The notes: generated by a model not told the origin, from the sequence alone. Positions 1 through 6,650 are shown, counted from the first letter of the stretch. The stretch is 9,930 nt of DNA from CAZQQU01 sp964595625 (GCA_964595625.1 CAZQQU010000025.1:1-9930), one strand, 5' to 3'. Made by a program: numbers and translations.

Positions 1-142
1 TAATACTGTTTTTTTTCTTTACAACTTTTTTCAAGAAAAAAAATGAAATATTTTTTCTAGCTTGAAGTAATCTGATGTAAATGAGATAAGAACAACAAAT
101 ATAAATAATTTTTTTTAATCTATGAAAGAGGGCTTGATTAAA

Positions 143-823
143 TTATTCTTTCCATTTTTGAGAAAGTTCCAAATAATCAATAGGTGTTGCTGATGCTTGT
201 TCCTCTAGTATTCCTTCTTGAAAAGACCGTAATAAAATATCTTCAATTAAAAAATCTTCCCGATGGGTAGCCGGTTCGTACTTAGACTTTAAAGAAATAT
301 TAAACAAGCTGGCTGTGGTGTTGTATCGAAAGGCACGCCAACCTGAACGAAACTCTTTAACTAATTCATACACGGTTTGACCGGTCTGTCGATGAATTAA
401 CTTAACAAGAATTCTCCCTTCGCTGCGAGTCATATTTTTTAAATCTTTTTCAAATTCCTCTTCTAAGTATTTTTGAACGATTTTAATGTATTTCCTTCGT
501 TGGCTTTTTCGCTCCATAGCACTTAATCTTTCATTCATCACCATTAAGCGTTCGGCAGCTAACTTGGCATATGGATATACTTTTCGAGTTCTTCTGCGAA
601 GTATTAAATAGTCTTTTCTAGCCTCTTCAGAATCAAACTGTAGGGGTTTGAGTAAAATTACTTCATTTAATGTTATATATTGACGGGGTATCGTATCCCC
701 TTCAATGACCATATAAACATATTCGGTGGTATCGGCTTCTTGCAGGGTTGTCTGATCGTCCACTTGTGCCTCCATGGTTCCAATTAAAAAAAGCACCCAC
801 CCGTATGTAATATAATTTTTCAT
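143..823 (-). CDS. DUF4294 domain-containing secreted protein
   Basis: This 226-residue protein matches the DUF4294 family, which is common in Bacteroidota and has no established function. Residues 1-20 form a short signal peptide (Lys near the start, hydrophobic WVLFLIG core, ending EAQ), so export to the periplasm is likely. The conserved core runs from about residue 75 to 200. It includes a basic RRRTRKVYPYAKLAAERL stretch (76-93), TRSEGRILVKLIHRQTG (132-148), SGWRAFRYNTTASLF (160-174) and EDFLIEDIL (189-197). The middle (about 85-130) is highly charged and probably helical. It has no lipobox and no recognisable catalytic triad. The gene is divergent from the nrnA-gldI unit. The chosen ATG gives a sensible signal peptide. 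Family assignment rests on recognised motifs; function is unknown. Confidence 0.85.
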   Translation of the reverse strand: MKNYITYGWVLFLIGTMEAQVDDQTTLQEADTTEYVYMVIEGDTIPRQYITLNEVILLKPLQFDSEEARKDYLILRRRTRKVYPYAKLAAERLMVMNERLSAMERKSQRRKYIKIVQKYLEEEFEKDLKNMTRSEGRILVKLIHRQTGQTVYELVKEFRSGWRAFRYNTTASLFNISLKSKYEPATHREDFLIEDILLRSFQEGILEEQASATPIDYLELSQKWKE

Positions 824-866
824 AGATTTATTTGAATAACCCGCTAACTCACTTCTAAATTTATAC

Positions 867-874
867 CAAATTTA
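867..874 (-). promoter_or_regulatory. Candidate -7 promoter element for the DUF4294 gene
   Basis: Read on the minus strand this is TAAATTTG, an exact match to the Bacteroidota -7 consensus TAnnTTTG. It lies 43 nt upstream of the DUF4294 start codon, which would give a leader of roughly 35-40 nt. No TTG (-33 element) sits at the usual 17-23 nt spacing; the nearest is 11 nt away. The motif is short, so it could occur by chance in AT-rich DNA. Confidence 0.4.
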
Positions 875-968
875 ATGATTTTATTCAACCGACCGTCTGG
901 AGATAAAATTTACCCTCTCCCCTATTAAAGTTTCATTAAAACACCCTTTTTATAATGGGCTTTATTCT

Positions 969-976
969 TACTTTTG
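969..976 (+). promoter_or_regulatory. Candidate -7 promoter element at the nrnA start
   Basis: TACTTTTG matches the Bacteroidota consensus TAnnTTTG exactly and ends only 4 nt before the nrnA ATG at 981. Transcription would then start at or next to the ATG, giving a leaderless or nearly leaderless mRNA. A TATAAT hexamer at 951-956 is an alternative that would leave a short leader, but it is not the usual Bacteroidota promoter type. No clear -33 TTG is visible. Confidence 0.4.
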
Positions 977-980
977 TACT

Positions 981-2003
981 ATGAATAAAAAAGAAATTAT
1001 AGCTTTACAAAAGTTTCTTCCCCAAAAAAACATCGTCATTGTTACTCATAAAAATCCGGATGGAGATGCCCTCGGGTCTTCGTTGGCACTTTATGGATAT
1101 TTAAAAAAAATTACTCCGTCGGTACGTGTCATCGTACCTAATGAATTTCCTCATTACTTTAAATGGATGCCCTATGCGGATACCATTCTAAATTTTGATA
1201 CACATAAAGACGAAGCCACCCAGTTACTTCAGCAAGCTGACCTAATTTTTACTTTAGACTTCAATCACTTTAGCCGGGTAGGTGCTGATATGCAACAAGT
1301 GCTAGAAACAACAAGCGCTGTAAAAGTAATGATTGATCATCATTTAGAGCCAGACAATTACGCGAAATTTGTTTATAGTGATTCAAATATGTCGTCAACG
1401 GCACAAATGATTTATCATTTTATAGAAATGATGGATGACTTGGAATTGATAGATGAGGAGATAGCCACCAATATGTACACAGGTATAATGACAGATACCG
1501 GGTCATTTAGGTACCGTTCTACTACCGCAACCACCCATCGGATAATAGCCTCCTTGATAGAAAGAGGAGCAAATAATACCGAAATCCATCAAAAGATCTA
1601 CGACACCAACTCCTACCACCGATTACAACTACTCGCCACTGCCTTAAATCAACTGGTAGTATTCCCCGATTACCGAACTGCTTATCTGATTTTGGATAAA
1701 AAAAGTCTGGAGAAACACCACGTAAAAAAAGGAGATTACGAAGGCTTTGTCAATTATGCTTTATCTATTGAATCTATAGTATTAGCTGCAATTTTCGTAG
1801 AAACTCCCGACGAAAACTTTGTCAAAATTTCGTTCCGAAGTAAAGGTACCTTTTCGGTTAACGAATTTGCCAGAATGCATTTCCACGGAGGGGGACATAC
1901 CAATGCTGCCGGAGGTAAAAGTTTTGACACTCTAGAACAAACAGTTAAAAAATTTATTGCTACTTTAGACACCTATAAAAAACAATTAACTGATGAAAAC
2001 TAA
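981..2003 (+). CDS. nrnA: DHH-family phosphoesterase, NrnA-type nanoRNase / pAp phosphatase
   Basis: This 340-residue cytoplasmic protein is of normal length for bifunctional oligoribonuclease/pAp phosphatases. Such enzymes degrade 2-5 nt RNA leftovers and hydrolyse 3'-phosphoadenosine-5'-phosphate to AMP using Mn2+. All metal-binding motifs are visible: THKNPDGDA (H23, D27, D29), LDFNH (D93), the signature DHH at 119-121, and TDTGSF (D172). The C-terminal DHHA1 domain carries GGGH at 303-306 followed by NAAGG, which binds nucleic acid. It is the first gene of a rightward unit and its last 11 nt overlap gldI, implying co-transcription and probably translational coupling. Family membership is clear; the balance between nanoRNase and pAp phosphatase activity cannot be read from sequence. 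Confidence 0.9.
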   Translation: MNKKEIIALQKFLPQKNIVIVTHKNPDGDALGSSLALYGYLKKITPSVRVIVPNEFPHYFKWMPYADTILNFDTHKDEATQLLQQADLIFTLDFNHFSRVGADMQQVLETTSAVKVMIDHHLEPDNYAKFVYSDSNMSSTAQMIYHFIEMMDDLELIDEEIATNMYTGIMTDTGSFRYRSTTATTHRIIASLIERGANNTEIHQKIYDTNSYHRLQLLATALNQLVVFPDYRTAYLILDKKSLEKHHVKKGDYEGFVNYALSIESIVLAAIFVETPDENFVKISFRSKGTFSVNEFARMHFHGGGHTNAAGGKSFDTLEQTVKKFIATLDTYKKQLTDEN

Positions 2004-2532
2004 GCTGTTAATTTTACTCATCGGTATAGGGATGGTAGGGTGTAAATCTCCCGAACCTAGAAAACCTATTAAAGCGGTGTCTGGTTCGTATACCAATCAA
2101 TCCATAGAAAGAAACAAACAGCTGGTTGCACAAGAAGAAGCCTTTATCAAAGAGATACTTGCTCAAGATACCATTAATAATTACCTCATTTCAGAACAAG
2201 GATTCTGGTATTATTACAATACACAACTTCCTGAGGCCACCGAAAAAGCGGATTTTGGTGATGTAGTCGAATACAAATACAATATCAAAGACATCTATGG
2301 TAATATCATTTACTCCGAAGAATCTATTGGTGTCCAAACCTATCATATGGACAAGCAAGAGCTGATGACCGGTCTTCGTGAAGGTTTAAAAATATTGAAG
2401 GAAGGAGAAACTGCTACTTTTGTATTTCCTTCGTACAAAGCCTATGGCTACTATGGTGATTTAGACAAAATAGGTTCTAACACCCCCATCATAAGCACAG
2501 TAACTTTAATCAATATCGAACAAATTAATTAA
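1993..2532 (+). CDS. gldI: Gliding-motility lipoprotein GldI (FKBP-like)
   Basis: This 179-residue protein has a lipoprotein signal peptide (MKTKLLILLIGIGMVGC; lipobox MVGC, lipidated C17). The region after it, to about residue 75, is charged and probably helical. An FKBP-type domain follows at about 85-178, with TGLREGLKILKEGE (126-139) and FVFPSYKAYGYYGD (143-156) as its clearest marks. In Flavobacterium johnsoniae GldI is a lipoprotein required for gliding and is thought to help fold other motility proteins. At the positions that are F-D in active FKBPs (V/F-F-D-S) this protein has I106-Y107, so prolyl isomerase activity is doubtful. It overlaps nrnA by 11 nt and is followed 8 nt later by a second isomerase lipoprotein. 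Start choice is supported by the lipoprotein signal. Confidence 0.88.
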   Translation: MKTKLLILLIGIGMVGCKSPEPRKPIKAVSGSYTNQSIERNKQLVAQEEAFIKEILAQDTINNYLISEQGFWYYYNTQLPEATEKADFGDVVEYKYNIKDIYGNIIYSEESIGVQTYHMDKQELMTGLREGLKILKEGETATFVFPSYKAYGYYGDLDKIGSNTPIISTVTLINIEQIN

Positions 2533-2540
2533 CTCATTGT

Positions 2541-3644
2541 ATGAAAAAATTCATCTTATTAGTATCACTATTTGCTTTCACTATTATAGCATGCCAAGAT
2601 AAGTATCCCGATTTAGAAAATGGTATTTATGCCGAAATTGTCACCTCCCACGGAGTTATTATTGCAAAATTATACCATGACAAAACCCCTATTACAGTGG
2701 CTAACTTTGTCGATTTGGCTCAAGGAACTAATTCCCTAGTAGATTCTGCCTACCGGGGCAAACCTTTTTATAATGGATTGATTTTTCACCGAGTCATTAA
2801 AGACTTTATGATTCAGGGGGGGGATCCCTTAGGAAATGGAATGGGCAATCCCGGCTACCGTTTTCCGGACGAGTTTGTTCCTGAATTAAAACACGATCGA
2901 AAAGGACTTTTGTCCATGGCCAATTCCGGTCCGGCTACTAACGGCAGCCAGTTTTTTATTACCCTCAATCAAACACCCTGGCTAGACGGCCGGCACACTA
3001 TATTTGGTGAAGTTGTCAAAGGACAAGAAGTAGTAGACGCCATAGGGGTAGTACCTACCGAACCGGGTGACCGTCCTGTACAACCCGTTACTATTAATGA
3101 AGTAAACATTATTAATAAAGGAAACATTGCGCTGAATTCGTTTGAATCAGAAATGAAAAAGATAGAAAGCGAAAGAGTTGCTAAAAATGAACGCGTTGAA
3201 AAAGTGAAAGAAGTGACACTTCGAGCTATGAACACTTTTAAATCCAATGCTGAAGAATTGCCCTCGGGTTTAAAAATGATAGTTACAAAAGAAGGAACTG
3301 GTGTCAAGCCCAACGAAGGACAACAAGTTTTAGTGGATTATGAAGGATATCTCAGTGATGGAACTCTATTTGATACCAGTAAACTGGAAGTGGCTGAAAA
3401 ATACGAAATGGTGGATCCCAATAAACAAGCAGCCGGTCAATACCGACCCATTCCTACCATTTATGGATCCAATGCCCAACTAATCGCCGGTTTTAGAGAA
3501 GGAATGCTACGTCTCAATGTAGGTGATGAGGCGCTTCTTTTCATCCCTTCCTATTTGGGTTACGGAGAACGAGGCGTTGGTCAGATTATCCCACCTAATT
3601 CGGATTTAGTATTCTTTATTAAAATTACAGAAATTGTGGAATAA
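2541..3644 (+). CDS. Dual-domain peptidyl-prolyl isomerase lipoprotein (cyclophilin + FKBP)
   Basis: This 367-residue lipoprotein (MKKFILLVSLFAFTIIAC; lipobox IIAC, C18) contains two unrelated prolyl isomerase folds. The cyclophilin domain (about 28-192) retains FHRVIKDFMIQGGDP with the catalytic R84, F89 and Q92, then NGSQFF (134-139) and LDGRHTIFG (148-156). A charged, probably helical linker (about 195-240) follows. The FKBP domain (about 241-367) keeps VDYEGYLSDGTLFD (265-278, with Y267, F277, D278), QLIAGFREGM (313-322) and GYGERG (340-345). An insertion of about 20 residues lies between these FKBP motifs. Both domains look catalytically competent. It is the last gene of the nrnA-gldI unit and is followed by a strong terminator. 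Cyclophilin-FKBP fusions are known from some Bacteroidota and spirochaetes. The likely role is folding of exported proteins in the periplasm. Confidence 0.9.
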   Translation: MKKFILLVSLFAFTIIACQDKYPDLENGIYAEIVTSHGVIIAKLYHDKTPITVANFVDLAQGTNSLVDSAYRGKPFYNGLIFHRVIKDFMIQGGDPLGNGMGNPGYRFPDEFVPELKHDRKGLLSMANSGPATNGSQFFITLNQTPWLDGRHTIFGEVVKGQEVVDAIGVVPTEPGDRPVQPVTINEVNIINKGNIALNSFESEMKKIESERVAKNERVEKVKEVTLRAMNTFKSNAEELPSGLKMIVTKEGTGVKPNEGQQVLVDYEGYLSDGTLFDTSKLEVAEKYEMVDPNKQAAGQYRPIPTIYGSNAQLIAGFREGMLRLNVGDEALLFIPSYLGYGERGVGQIIPPNSDLVFFIKITEIVE

Positions 3645-3661
3645 ACTCAATGTACCACTAT

Positions 3662-3702
3662 AAAAAGAAACCCGACCCCAGTAAGTCGGGTTTCTTTTTT
3701 TT
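3662..3702 (+). terminator. Intrinsic terminator after the nrnA-gldI-isomerase unit
   Basis: A perfect 15-bp inverted repeat (3662-3676 pairs with 3685-3699; GC-rich core CCCGAC/GTCGGG, 8-nt loop) runs into a long T tract ending at 3702. It starts 17 nt after the isomerase stop codon. This is a textbook Rho-independent terminator for the rightward unit; the matching A run on the left arm means it could also act on the other strand. Confidence 0.9.
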
Positions 3703-3721
3703 CTAACTTCGTAACTTCAAT

Positions 3722-3730
3722 TATTTTTTG
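3722..3730 (+). promoter_or_regulatory. Possible promoter region of the aldehyde dehydrogenase gene
   Basis: Only 29 nt separate the upstream terminator from the aldehyde dehydrogenase ATG at 3732, so any dedicated promoter must lie here or overlap the terminator. TATTTTTTG resembles TAnnTTTG but with one extra base, and ends 1 nt before the ATG. A second near match, TAACTTCG at 3704-3711, has one mismatch and a more normal distance. Neither can be preferred from sequence alone. Confidence 0.25.
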
Positions 3731-3731
3731 T

Positions 3732-5177
3732 ATGAAAATTATCCAAAATTATATCAATGGAATTTATCAAAATCCAGTGTTAGATCGATGGCTAGACAAT
3801 TACAATCCATCCAACGGCAGTGTATATGGTAAAATCCCTGATTCTACCGAAGAAGATGTCGATCAAGCAGTAGCAGCTGCCCAACAAGCTTTTCCGGAAT
3901 GGTCAAACACCCCTATTGACAAGCGCAGTAGGATCCTCTCCCAAATAGCCGATTTGATCGAGAAAAAATTAAATGTATTGGCGGAAGCGGAAGCTACAGA
4001 CAACGGCAAGCCGGTTTCTTTAGCCAGTCGTATTGATATTCCAAGAGCTGCAAGCAACTTTCGATTTTTTGCACATGCTATCACTCAGTTTAGTACAGAA
4101 TCTCATGAAAGTACCGGTTTCAACGCTTTAAATTTCACGTTGAGAAAACCTTTGGGAGTAGTCGGATGTATTTCTCCTTGGAATTTACCCTTGTATCTTT
4201 TTTCTTGGAAAATTGCTCCTGCACTAGCAGCCGGTAATTGTGTGGTTGCCAAACCCAGTGAAGTAACTCCGATGACAGCCTATCTTTTAGGAGAAATATG
4301 TACCGAAGCCGGTCTCCCTCCCGGAGTATTAAATATTGTCCACGGCCTGGGAAACACCACCGGACAGGCATTAGTTGAACACCCCGAAATCAAAGCCATT
4401 TCCTTTACGGGTGGCACTAAAACGGGTGCTCACATCGCACAAACTGCTGCGCCGCTCTTTAAAAAATTGTCGTTGGAATTAGGTGGTAAAAATCCAAATC
4501 TGATTTTTGCAGATTGTGATTATGAAAATATGTTACAAACCACTATAAAATCGTCTTTTTCGAATCAAGGACAAATATGTCTTTGCGGTTCTCGAATTTT
4601 TGTTGAAGAAAGTATTTATGACCAATTTAAAGAGGATTTTGTGGCGCGAGTAAAGCAACTCAAAGTGGGATCCCCCTTTGATAAAGAGGTAGATTTAGGC
4701 GCTTTGGTCTCCCAACCCCATTTAGAAAAAGTACTTTCCTACATCGAAGAGGCACCCCAACAAGGCGCCCAGATACTGTGTGGTGGTCACCGAGTAGAGG
4801 TAGCGAATCATGAACATGGATATTACCTGGCTCCTACTGTGATTGAGGTGAACGATAATCGTTGTCGGTTAAACCAGGAAGAAATTTTTGGTCCGGTAGT
4901 AACCCTGATGCCCTTTAAATCTGATGAAGAAGCTTTGCAATTAGCTAATGAAGTCAGGTACGGACTTTCTGCTACCATTTGGACCAATAATTTACAGCGT
5001 AGCATGCGTTTAAGTAATGCTTTAGAAGCTGGAATTATCTGGATAAATACGTGGTTACTTCGGGATTTACGAACTCCTTTTGGAGGCATGAAAGACAGTG
5101 GTGTGGGGCGAGAAGGTGGCTGGGAAGCCCTTCGATTTTTTACCGAACCCAAAAACATATGTATACGCTGGAACTAA
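3732..5177 (+). CDS. Aldehyde dehydrogenase, ALDH8 / 2-hydroxymuconate semialdehyde dehydrogenase type
   Basis: This 481-residue NAD(P)-dependent aldehyde dehydrogenase is full length for the family. It shows SPWNLP (N151), VVAKPSE (K174, cofactor binding), FTGGTKTG (225-232), LELGGKNP (general base E249), NQGQICLCGSR (nucleophile C283) and EEIFGPV (383-389). The sequence around the nucleophile (CLCGSRIF) and the NTWLLRDLRTPFGGMK stretch (439-454) resemble 2-hydroxymuconate and 2-aminomuconate semialdehyde dehydrogenases and ALDH8A1, which oxidise dicarboxylic semialdehydes in aromatic or tryptophan (kynurenine) breakdown. R111 and R444 are candidates for binding the substrate carboxylate by analogy with that group. 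The gene stands alone between two terminators, with no ring-cleavage or kynurenine genes in the window, so the substrate is an inference. There is no signal peptide; it should be cytoplasmic. Confidence 0.88.
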   Translation: MKIIQNYINGIYQNPVLDRWLDNYNPSNGSVYGKIPDSTEEDVDQAVAAAQQAFPEWSNTPIDKRSRILSQIADLIEKKLNVLAEAEATDNGKPVSLASRIDIPRAASNFRFFAHAITQFSTESHESTGFNALNFTLRKPLGVVGCISPWNLPLYLFSWKIAPALAAGNCVVAKPSEVTPMTAYLLGEICTEAGLPPGVLNIVHGLGNTTGQALVEHPEIKAISFTGGTKTGAHIAQTAAPLFKKLSLELGGKNPNLIFADCDYENMLQTTIKSSFSNQGQICLCGSRIFVEESIYDQFKEDFVARVKQLKVGSPFDKEVDLGALVSQPHLEKVLSYIEEAPQQGAQILCGGHRVEVANHEHGYYLAPTVIEVNDNRCRLNQEEIFGPVVTLMPFKSDEEALQLANEVRYGLSATIWTNNLQRSMRLSNALEAGIIWINTWLLRDLRTPFGGMKDSGVGREGGWEALRFFTEPKNICIRWN

Positions 5178-5189
5178 CCGGGACTAACA

Positions 5190-5228
5190 CTTACTAAACA
5201 AGCCGCTTAATGCGGCTTGTTTAGTAAG
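5190..5228. terminator. Bidirectional terminator between convergent aldehyde dehydrogenase and sucB genes
   Basis: A perfect 17-bp inverted repeat (5190-5206 and 5212-5228) encloses the 5-nt loop TTAAT. The core GCCGC/GCGGC is GC-rich, flanked by AAACAA on the left and TTGTTT on the right, so either strand gives a stem followed by U-rich sequence. It lies 12 nt after the aldehyde dehydrogenase stop and 18 nt from the sucB stop, so it probably ends both transcripts. Confidence 0.85.
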
Positions 5229-5246
5229 ATATATTCTTAATACGAA

Positions 5247-6470
5247 TTATAATTCTAAAGCTTTTTTCACATCGTTATTCATCAGTAATTCCACCGGATT
5301 TTCAAGAGCTTCTTTAACAGCCACTAAAAACCCAACAGACTCCCTTCCATCAATGATGCGGTGGTCGTAGGATAGAGCTACAAACATAACGGGAGCAATA
5401 ACAATCTGACCATTTTTAACTACGGGTCTTTCTACAATGTTATGCATTCCGAGAATACCGCTTTGAGGTGGATTAATGATAGGGGTGGAAAGCATGGAGC
5501 CGAATACCCCTCCATTGGAAATGGTAAAAGTTCCTCCAGTCATTTCATCAACTGTAATTTGACCGTCACGTGCCCGTAAAGCCAAACGTTTTACTTCTGA
5601 TTCAACTCCTCTAAAAGAGAGATTCTCTGCATTTCTGATAACCGGCACCATCAAACCTTTAGGACCGGAAACAGCAATACTTATATCTTTATAGTCGTAG
5701 GTAATTTTATAATCCCCATCAATCATCGAGTTGACATCGGGGTATAAGTCCAAAGCGCGAACAACCGCCAAGGTAAAGAAAGACATAAAACCCAGACTTA
5801 CCCCGTGTTTGTTTTTGAATTCGTCTTTGTATTGATTTCTTAGGTCAAAAATTGCACTCATATCTACTTCGTTAAAAGTAGTAAGCATAGCTGTTTGGTT
5901 TTTAGCACTGACCAATCGTTCAGCAACCCGACGACGGAGCATGGACAATTTTTGACGCGATTCAGATCGCTTAGCACTTCCAGGCGTTCCCATAGATACT
6001 TTCGCGGTGGCTTGAACAGCATCGTCCTTGGTAATCCGACCGTCTCGTCCCGTACCCGTTACATCGGCAGGTTGTAAGCCTTTTTCATCCATTATCTTTT
6101 TAGCTGCCGGGCTAGGTGTAGCTGTAGCGTAGGTGGTTGGACTGGTTTCTTTGTCTTTGACTGGTTCAACGGGGGCAGCTTCTTTTTTGGAAGGCTCTGG
6201 AGCGACAGCTTTTTTTTCGCCCTCAGGTTTGGCTGCAGAAGTATCGATTAAACAAACTACTTGGCCAACGGCCACAGCATCTCCTTCTTCCGCTTTCAGA
6301 GTGATGATACCACTGGCTTCGGCTGGTAATTCTAACGTAGCTTTATCACTATCTACTTCAGCTATAGCTTGATCTTTTTCTACATAATCACCATCAGAAA
6401 CCAACCACTGTGCGATTTCTACTTCGGTAATGGACTCTCCCGGTGAGGGAACTTTCATTTCTAGTATCAT
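5247..6470 (-). CDS. sucB: 2-oxoglutarate dehydrogenase E2, dihydrolipoyl succinyltransferase
   Basis: This 407-residue protein is the E2 core of the 2-oxoglutarate dehydrogenase complex. It transfers the succinyl group from E1 through its lipoyl arm to CoA in the TCA cycle. Domains in order are one lipoyl domain (about 1-77, lipoylated K43 in DSDKATLE), an Ala/Pro/Lys/Glu-rich flexible linker (about 78-117), the E1/E3-binding domain (about 118-154; SPAAKKIMDEKGL and GTGRDGRITKDD), a second linker, and the catalytic acyltransferase domain (about 172-405). The catalytic domain carries the YDHRIIDGRE motif with H370 and D374. A single lipoyl domain and pairing with sucA favour the succinyltransferase over the pyruvate enzyme. 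It lies 311 bp downstream of sucA on the same strand, a long gap for these partners. An alternative start at M5 is possible, but the upstream ATG fits related proteins. Confidence 0.95.
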   Translation of the reverse strand: MILEMKVPSPGESITEVEIAQWLVSDGDYVEKDQAIAEVDSDKATLELPAEASGIITLKAEEGDAVAVGQVVCLIDTSAAKPEGEKKAVAPEPSKKEAAPVEPVKDKETSPTTYATATPSPAAKKIMDEKGLQPADVTGTGRDGRITKDDAVQATAKVSMGTPGSAKRSESRQKLSMLRRRVAERLVSAKNQTAMLTTFNEVDMSAIFDLRNQYKDEFKNKHGVSLGFMSFFTLAVVRALDLYPDVNSMIDGDYKITYDYKDISIAVSGPKGLMVPVIRNAENLSFRGVESEVKRLALRARDGQITVDEMTGGTFTISNGGVFGSMLSTPIINPPQSGILGMHNIVERPVVKNGQIVIAPVMFVALSYDHRIIDGRESVGFLVAVKEALENPVELLMNNDVKKALEL

Positions 6471-6499
6471 AAAATTTTTACCAATAAAATTAAACTTTT

Positions 6500-6643
6500 T
6501 TATAAATTATTCAATAGCAATCTCTCGGTATTTAGGTAGGCTATCTCACCCTGTATATTTGTCCTGATGGAATCTAAATCCGATTGTGCTTGTACAGATG
6601 CCGAAAAAACAACTATATTGGGTTACCTCAATAAAATCAGCAT
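6500..6643 (-). pseudogene. Possible remnant of a small secreted protein gene
   Basis: Reading the minus strand from an ATG at 6643 gives MLILLR, an in-frame TAA (6625-6623), then 40 open codons to a second TAA at 6502-6500. The open part begins PNIVVFSASVQAQSDLD and ends ERLLLNNL. The VVFSASVQAQ stretch looks like the end of a typical Bacteroidota signal peptide, and the hydrophobic residues before the stop fit its beginning, so the frame reads like an exported protein broken by a nonsense codon and cut short. No family was recognised. It lies between sucA and sucB on their strand. It could also be chance; the length is too small to be sure. Confidence 0.25.
6554..6561 (+). promoter_or_regulatory. 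Promoter-like -7 element ahead of a 27-codon ORF
   Basis: TATATTTG is an exact match to the Bacteroidota -7 consensus TAnnTTTG. It ends 5 nt before an ATG at 6567, a layout close to that seen at nrnA. It points rightward, antisense to the sucA-sucB transcript. No -33 TTG is visible at normal spacing. Confidence 0.3.
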
Positions 6644-6650
6644 TAGCTAA
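6567..6650 (+). CDS. Possible 27-residue small ORF antisense to the sucA-sucB gap
   Basis: An ATG-initiated frame encodes 27 residues, beginning MESKSDCACTDAEKT and ending with NKISIS before TAA. It has a Cys-Ala-Cys pair and no signal peptide or membrane segment. A TAnnTTTG-type element stands 5 nt upstream of the ATG, which could give a leaderless message. It overlaps, on the opposite strand, a degraded-looking reading frame (6500-6643); probably at most one of the two is meaningful. No family was recognised, and ORFs of this size occur readily by chance. Confidence 0.2.
   Translation: MESKSDCACTDAEKTTILGYLNKISIS

Noticed and set aside
104..147. AT-only inverted repeat (AATAATT...AATC with GATTAAATTATT) over the end of the DUF4294 gene
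   Set aside because: It needs a T bulge, has no GC pairs beyond one, and on the minus strand is not followed by a U tract, so it does not qualify as a terminator. The leftmost 142 bases otherwise show nothing I can support.
4135..4371. Minus-strand reading frames inside the aldehyde dehydrogenase, and similar long antisense frames inside sucA, sucB and the isomerase gene
   Set aside because: They lie opposite genes with clear family motifs, have no family features of their own and are expected shadows of codon bias.
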